Shown here: piece by piece, positions 59,510-64,000 of the stretch
How positions within the stretch are numbered: the first letter of the stretch is position 1
How the letters are laid out: each line of letters opens with the position of its first letter
Assembly: GCF_020080045.1 (NCBI RefSeq)
Contig: NZ_CP083451.1
Coordinates: forward strand, 248,001 to 312,000
Length of the DNA: 64,000 bases
Reading direction: 5' to 3'
Origin: Comamonas odontotermitis
GTDB lineage: Bacteria; Pseudomonadota; Gammaproteobacteria; Burkholderiales; Burkholderiaceae_C
Program-made: the position numbers and the translations under genes
Notes under the pieces: generated by a model
What the model was told of the DNA's origin: nothing
The model's input: only the letters and a program-made list of their open reading frames with translations
Database searches by the model: none

Positions 59510-61078
59510 ATGAAACGCATCGTCCTCTCCTCCCTCACCGCTGCCTTGCTGTCTGCAGGCCTGGCCGTCCATGCACAGACCCTGAACATCGGCTTTGCCG
59601 ACCCGGTCTCGTCGATGGACCCGCAACTCAACAACCACGCGGGCGACCGCTCGGTGGACCTGCACTTCTGGGATCTGCTGGTGCAGAACAACCACAACAA
59701 GCTGCAGCCAGGCCTGGCCGCCAGCTGGAAGAACCTCGACCCCAAGACCTGGGAGTTCAAGCTGCGCACCGATGTGAAATGGCAGGACGGCAAGCCTTTC
59801 ACCGCCGATGACGTGATCTTCTCCTACCAGCGCGCGCGCTCGGTGCCCGGCAGCGTGGCTACGTTCGCGGGCTACCTTCGCACCGTGGAATCGGTGACGG
59901 CCAAGGATGCGCACACGCTCGTCATCAAGACCAACATCCCCAACCCCGATCTGCCGCTGAACCTGGCTTCCGTGCACATCGTGAGCAAGCATGTGGGCGA
60001 GAAGGCCTCCACCGAAGACTACAACTCCGGCAAGGCAATGGTGGGCTCGGGCCCGTACAAATGGGTCTCCTACACACCGGGCGACCGCGTCGTGATGCAG
60101 CGCAGCGAAGGCTACTGGGGCGACAAGCCCCAGTGGGAAAAGGTGAACTACCGCTACATCAACAACGCCGCATCGCGCACCGCTGCGCTGCTGGCGGGCG
60201 ATGTGGATGTAATCGACAAGGTCTCCGTCTCTGACCTGGCACGCCTCAAGAGCGCGCCCAATGTCACGGTCTACCCTTACGACGGCCTGCGCGTGATGCT
60301 GCTGCAGCCGAGCTTCAACCCGGCACCCAACCCCTTCATCACCGACAACGCGGGCAAGCCCCTGGCCAAGAACCCGCTGCTCGACCAGCGCGTGCGCCAG
60401 GCCTTGAACCTGGCCATCAACCGCGGGGCCATCGTGGACCGCATCCTGCAGGACGCCGCCACCGAAGCCAACCAGTGGATGCCCAAGAACACCTATGGCT
60501 ACAACCCGGATATCAAGAACATCCCGTTCGATGCCGCGCGCGCCAAGAAGCTGCTGGCCGATGCCGGTTTCCCCGAGGGCTTCAAGCTCACCATGCATGT
60601 GCCCAACGACCGTTATCCGCAGGGCCCGGAAACCGCGCAGGTGGTGGCGCAGTTCTGGACGCGTATTGGCGTGAAGACCCAGGTGGAGGTGGTGCCATGG
60701 GCAGTCTACTCCGGCCGCGCCAACAAGAACGAGTACGCCATGAGCATGCTCGCCTGGGGCAATGGCACGGGTGAGGCCAGCTATGCGCTGGTGAATGTGC
60801 TGGCTTCGGTGGACATCAAGAAGGGTCTGGGCGCCTCGAACTGGGGCCACTACAGCAACCCCGCTGTGGACAAGGCGCTCACCGATTCCACCGAGGAGTT
60901 CGACACGGCCAAGCGCGAGGCGATCCTGCGCCAGTCGGCCAAGACTGTCTCTGACGATGTGGGCATCATTCCGCTCTTCCACTATCGCAACATCTGGGCG
61001 GCGAAGAAGGGCCTGAAGGTCACGCCGGTGAGCAGCGACCGCACCACGGCTGCCATGGTCACCAAGGCAGACAAGTGA
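59510..61078 (+). CDS. Peptide-type ABC transporter substrate-binding protein
   Basis: 522 residues of the SBP family 5 (DppA/OppA fold), with a signal peptide (RIVLSSLTAALLSAGLAVHA). Typical parts are FADPVSSMDPQLNNHAGDRS, WEFKLRTDVKWQDGKPFTADDVIFSYQRA and GSGPYKWVSYTPGD. It does not end in the usual DppA manner, and I recall a named subfamily (KPN_01854 type) from operons with AhpD-like genes that this may belong to. GGAG precedes the ATG. The stop overlaps the hydrolase start (TGATG). Confidence 0.9.
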   Translation: MKRIVLSSLTAALLSAGLAVHAQTLNIGFADPVSSMDPQLNNHAGDRSVDLHFWDLLVQNNHNKLQPGLAASWKNLDPKTWEFKLRTDVKWQDGKPFTADDVIFSYQRARSVPGSVATFAGYLRTVESVTAKDAHTLVIKTNIPNPDLPLNLASVHIVSKHVGEKASTEDYNSGKAMVGSGPYKWVSYTPGDRVVMQRSEGYWGDKPQWEKVNYRYINNAASRTAALLAGDVDVIDKVSVSDLARLKSAPNVTVYPYDGLRVMLLQPSFNPAPNPFITDNAGKPLAKNPLLDQRVRQALNLAINRGAIVDRILQDAATEANQWMPKNTYGYNPDIKNIPFDAARAKKLLADAGFPEGFKLTMHVPNDRYPQGPETAQVVAQFWTRIGVKTQVEVVPWAVYSGRANKNEYAMSMLAWGNGTGEASYALVNVLASVDIKKGLGASNWGHYSNPAVDKALTDSTEEFDTAKREAILRQSAKTVSDDVGIIPLFHYRNIWAAKKGLKVTPVSSDRTTAAMVTKADK

Positions 61079-62400
61079 TGCCTGCGCTGCAAGTCACGGT
61101 AGACGAGGCCGATGGCCTCATCGATCTGCCCCGGCGCATCGCGGTCCGGCACGCAGCACCTGGCGAAGCGGTGGAGATCACCGCCGAAACATTGCGCAGC
61201 GGCGTGCTGTGGCGCGCGAGCGCGGTTTTTCTGGCGGATACTGACGGAACGGTCGACCTCTCTCGCGATGCGCCGCAATCGGGCAGCTATGCGGGTGCGG
61301 ACGGCATGGGCCTGATCTGGTCGCAAAGCCCGGCGGATTCCAGCAGCCGCGAGCTGTTCAACCAGCCTGTGGCCGAGCCGCTGGTCACGCAGCTCATGGC
61401 ACGCACCGCTGGAGCGCAGGCGCAGGCCGCGTTTACCCAGCAGCTCGCCGGTCCGGGGGTGACGCGCCGCGAGGTGCGCGAAGAAGGCCTGGTGGGCACG
61501 CTGTACCTGCCCGCAGGCCTGGGGCCGCATCCGGCGGTGCTGATTCTCAACGGCTCGGGCGGCGGCATCAACGAGCCGCGTGCGGCGCTGTACGCATCGC
61601 ACGGCTATGCGGCCTTGGCGCTCGCGTACTTCAAGGCGCCAGGTCTGTCGGATTACATCTCCAACACGCCGCTGGAATACTTTCAGCGCGGCCTGCAATG
61701 GCTGCGCCGCACGGTGCGGCCCGCGCATGATTTTGTGGCGCTGAGCGGCCAGTCGCGTGGCGGTGAGCTGGTGCTGCTGCTGGGTGCAACCTTCCCGCAG
61801 GAGGTCTCAGCTGTTGTGGGCTATGTACCCAGTGCCTTTGTGCACAGCGGCCAGAATGCCTGCGACCCGAAGATCGGCCGCGAGGGCCCGACATGGCTTC
61901 TGGGCGGCAAGCCGCTCACGCATCTGTGGGAGAACAACCGCAGTGCCAGTTGGGCACCGTACGACGATGGCCCCGAGCCGCGCCGCCATGACCTGGCCAT
62001 GCGCACCGCGCTGCAAGACCCGGAGGCGCTGGCGCGTGCACGCATTCACGTGGAAGACATCGCGGGGCCGGTGATGCTGCTGTCGGGCACCGACGACGGC
62101 TCCTGGCCTTCGAGCATCTACGCAGGCATCGTGCGCGACAAGCTCGCCGAGGTGCAGCATCCGCACGATGTGCAGTGGCTGGATTTCGAGCGCGCCGGCC
62201 ACGCAATTCTCTTTCCCTATGTGCCGACCACGCAGCTGGTCTACGCCCACCCGGTGTCGGGCAAGGTCAGCACCGGCGGCGGCAACCCGGCCGATAACGC
62301 CCATGCCGATGCGGCGTCGTGGCAAGGGGTGCTCCGCTTTCTCGAACGCGCGGTGCAGGCACGTGCCAATGTTGCCCAAGCATCAGCCACCCATTCATAA
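61078..62400 (+). CDS. BAAT-like acyl-CoA thioesterase/acyltransferase-fold hydrolase
   Basis: 440 residues. An N-terminal beta domain (VDLPRRI-like LIDLPRRIAVRHAAPGEAVEIT, VFLADTDGTVDLSRDAPQSGSY, about residues 1-120) is followed by an alpha/beta-hydrolase with nucleophile Ser in SGQSRGGELVLLLG, an Asp in SGTDDGSWPS and a His in RAGHAILFPY. This is the bile-acid-CoA:amino acid N-acyltransferase family; bacterial members mostly hydrolyse thioesters or amides. Here it may cleave an acylated or amide substrate after import. The start overlaps the binding protein stop. Confidence 0.85.
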   Translation: MPALQVTVDEADGLIDLPRRIAVRHAAPGEAVEITAETLRSGVLWRASAVFLADTDGTVDLSRDAPQSGSYAGADGMGLIWSQSPADSSSRELFNQPVAEPLVTQLMARTAGAQAQAAFTQQLAGPGVTRREVREEGLVGTLYLPAGLGPHPAVLILNGSGGGINEPRAALYASHGYAALALAYFKAPGLSDYISNTPLEYFQRGLQWLRRTVRPAHDFVALSGQSRGGELVLLLGATFPQEVSAVVGYVPSAFVHSGQNACDPKIGREGPTWLLGGKPLTHLWENNRSASWAPYDDGPEPRRHDLAMRTALQDPEALARARIHVEDIAGPVMLLSGTDDGSWPSSIYAGIVRDKLAEVQHPHDVQWLDFERAGHAILFPYVPTTQLVYAHPVSGKVSTGGGNPADNAHADAASWQGVLRFLERAVQARANVAQASATHS

Positions 62401-62416
62401 ATCCAAGGAGTCCTGT

Positions 62417-62944
62417 ATGACCACCCCTGTCACCGATGACCTGATCGACCAGTTGGTTGGCCTGGCACCTGGCAGCCGTACCTATGCGGCGCGTCACCAG
62501 CGCGAGAAGGTTGCCGCCGCCACCCAGGGCAGCTACAACGCGTTGTTCGATCCGGCACTGCCCGATCTCACGCTCACCGAGCGTCTGCTGGTGGCGCTGT
62601 ACGCCAGCCGCCTGACGCCTGCGCCCGAACTGGCCGCGCATTACCGGGAGCGCCTGCAGCAGGCGCAGGCCGATGCCGCACTCATCCAGGTGGCTGAGGC
62701 CGGCGAGCCGCAAGATGCCCAGCGCCTGAACCAGCCGCGGCTGGCCGCCATCCTCTCCTTCACCCGCACGCTGATCGAAAAGCCGGTGGAAGGCGACAAG
62801 GCCGTCTTGCTGGCTTTGCCTGCAGCGGGCATCAGCACACCCGCCGTGGTGGCGCTGTCGCAGCTGATTGCCTTTCTTTCCTACCAGGTGCGGCTCGTGG
62901 CCGGCCTCAAAGCCATGAAAGCATCCGAGGAGGCACACGCATGA
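62417..62944 (+). CDS. CMD/AhpD-fold protein without cysteine (Avi_7170-like)
   Basis: 175 residues from the ATG at 62417, which has AAGGAG 7 nt upstream. The helical pattern (LTLTERLLVALYASRLTPAPELAAHYRERL, LAAILSFTRTLIEKPVEGD, STPAVVALSQLIAFLSYQVRLVAGLKAM) is that of carboxymuconolactone decarboxylase/AhpD proteins, but the whole protein contains no cysteine, so it cannot use the CxxC chemistry. I recall a TIGRFAM group (CMD domain, Avi_7170 family) paired with the type of gene found next. Its stop overlaps the next start. Confidence 0.78.
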   Translation: MTTPVTDDLIDQLVGLAPGSRTYAARHQREKVAAATQGSYNALFDPALPDLTLTERLLVALYASRLTPAPELAAHYRERLQQAQADAALIQVAEAGEPQDAQRLNQPRLAAILSFTRTLIEKPVEGDKAVLLALPAAGISTPAVVALSQLIAFLSYQVRLVAGLKAMKASEEAHA

Positions 62945-63549
62945 GCACGCCCGCTACTTTCCAGCCCGCCACGGTCATCCGCTCCCACGGCTTCACCAAC
63001 GAGTCGCTCGAATGGAAGGCCTGGCTGGATGTGGTTCAACTGGGCGAGGCCACGCCCGATCAGATGGCCGTTCTGGAAGAAAGCCATCCCAAGGCCAAGA
63101 CTTCGGACTACTACCTCTTTCTGGTGCACCAGCCGCACATCCTGCGTGAGCGCTCCACCGCTTTCAACGCCATCATGTATGCACCGGGTGGCCTCTCGCG
63201 CGCCGAGCGGGAGCTGGGGGCCACGGTGGTCTCGCGCATCAATGGCTGCGTGTACTGCGGCTCGGTGCATGCCCAGCGTTTTGAGCAGCTTGCCAAGCGC
63301 AGCGACACCATTGCGCAGGTGTTTGAGCAACCTGAGACCGCAGGCACTACGGCCCGCGAAAAGGCGATCGTGCAGTTCTCCATCAAGATCACCGAGCAGC
63401 CCGCAGCGCTGGATGCGGGAGACATTGATGCGCTCCAGGCCGAAGGCCTGAACGAAGGCGAGATTCTTGACCTGCTGCATTCCGACGCCATCTTCGCCTG
63501 GGCCAACCGCCTGATGCTGAACCTGGGCGAGCCGCTGCTGCCTGCCTGA
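62941..63549 (+). CDS. Alkylhydroperoxidase-like AhpD-fold protein with CxxC (Avi_7169-like)
   Basis: 202 residues. The active motif is RINGCVYCGSVHAQRF, a CxxC followed by a His three residues later, as in AhpD. The surrounding helices (SRAERELGATVVSRI, LLHSDAIFAWANRLMLNLGEP) fit the peroxidase-related enzyme group, and I recall an Avi_7169-type subgroup from similar operons. It probably reduces or isomerises an activated product together with the cysteine-free partner encoded just upstream (ATGA overlap). It is the last gene of the operon; the following gene is convergent. Confidence 0.85.
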   Translation: MSTPATFQPATVIRSHGFTNESLEWKAWLDVVQLGEATPDQMAVLEESHPKAKTSDYYLFLVHQPHILRERSTAFNAIMYAPGGLSRAERELGATVVSRINGCVYCGSVHAQRFEQLAKRSDTIAQVFEQPETAGTTAREKAIVQFSIKITEQPAALDAGDIDALQAEGLNEGEILDLLHSDAIFAWANRLMLNLGEPLLPA

Positions 63550-63570
63550 AGCGCATTTTTGATCGTGTAA

Positions 63571-64000
63571 TCACCCGGCTGCGCTGAGCAAGGCGCGCCG
63601 GTACTGAATGGCTTCGGCCACATGGGCAGGAGTGACCGCCTTGGATTGCGCCAGGTCGGCAATCGAGCGGGCCACGCGCAGCGCGCGGTGCACGCCGCGT
63701 GCCGACCAGCCAAGCTTGGCTGCCGCGTTCTGCAGCAGTTGCAGTGCGGCTGGCTCGGCCTGGGCGTGTGCATCGAGTGCCTGGCCCTGCAGTTGCTGGT
63801 TGAGCGTGCCTTGCCGCGCAAGCGCCATGGCGCGGGCAGCCGCCACCCGCTCGCGGATGGCGGCCGAGGGCTCGGCGGGCGGGGCGGTCAGCAGTTCATC
63901 CGCAGGCAGCGGCGTCACCTCGATATGCAGGTCGATACGGTCGAGCAAAGGGCCACTGATGCGGGACTGGTAGCGGCTGACCTGATCGGGCGTGCAGCGG
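63571..64000 (-). CDS. comM: ComM/YifB family Mg-chelatase-like ATPase (C-terminal part)
   Basis: The last 142 residues of a larger gene whose start lies beyond the right edge. Visible are CTPDQVSRYQSRISGPLLDRIDLHIEV (the conserved SGPLLDRID of YifB proteins) and the C-terminal helical domain (GWSARGVHRALRVARSIADL, HVAEAIQYR). ComM is an AAA+ helicase that drives branch migration during natural transformation. It is unrelated to the operon it faces, with 21 nt between the two stops. Confidence 0.9.
   Translation of the reverse strand, partial: RCTPDQVSRYQSRISGPLLDRIDLHIEVTPLPADELLTAPPAEPSAAIRERVAAARAMALARQGTLNQQLQGQALDAHAQAEPAALQLLQNAAAKLGWSARGVHRALRVARSIADLAQSKAVTPAHVAEAIQYRRALLSAAG

Noticed and set aside
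1..64000. tRNA, rRNA, CRISPR array, phage att site or complete insertion sequence
   Set aside because: None seen: no cloverleaf-like segments with GGTTCGAATCC-type arms, no regularly spaced repeats and no transposase or integrase genes were noticed by eye; a tRNAscan or CRISPR search was not possible.

Overview
The window is gene-dense, high-GC DNA with about 58 protein genes and no RNA genes that I can see. The gene set (narK1K2GHJI with narXL, azurin, GTP-type pckG, RluE, DctA, the DUF2868/DUF3482 pair, small DUF3079 and DUF3761 proteins) and a dispersed repeat built around GATAGCTGCTGGCGC point to a betaproteobacterium of the Comamonadaceae, Comamonas- or Delftia-like. Genus and species cannot be fixed from the sequence alone.

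Layout. 1-7.3 kb: a secreted ankyrin protein cut by the left edge, a membrane protein, rluE, a GntR/FCD regulator with the dicarboxylate carrier dctA, a RidA-like protein, a TenA-like protein and a threonine ammonia-lyase. 7.3-23 kb: a respiratory nitrate island. It holds narK1-narK2-narGHJI followed without a break by a PpiC-type isomerase and a beta-carbonic anhydrase, then a hemerythrin-like protein joined to narX-narL, then azurin on the other strand. FNR/ANR-like boxes precede narK1, the hemerythrin gene and azurin, and one more precedes uspA at 33.6 kb. Nitrate import, reduction, sensing and copper electron transfer therefore look like one oxygen-responsive unit. 23-43 kb: mostly single genes, including a MocR regulator divergent from a LysE exporter, a Tat-exported phospholipase C, pckG with a structured leader, LysR regulators, uspA, an ArgP-like regulator divergent from dadA, ilvE, an alpha/beta-hydrolase that has lost its nucleophile, a large repeat-containing secreted protein with a C-terminal sorting tail, a flavin reductase and fpr.

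43-48 kb: a branched-chain-type ABC module (binding protein plus a fused LivH-LivM permease) with no ATPase genes, bracketed by inverted 16-base repeats and preceded by a MITE-like element. 48-52 kb: a DUF3761 protein, the DUF3482 GTPase/DUF2868 membrane pair and a solitary trpB. 53-63.5 kb: the most coherent poorly described system in the window. A LysR regulator, an FAD monooxygenase, a full peptide-type ABC importer (two permeases, two ATPases, binding protein), a BAAT-like hydrolase and two AhpD-fold proteins are arranged mostly with overlapping start and stop codons. They probably import and oxidatively degrade one unidentified compound. The right edge cuts a comM (YifB) gene.

Several starts were moved inward from the longest open frame on the basis of ribosome sites, signal peptides or family length; each case is stated in its entry.
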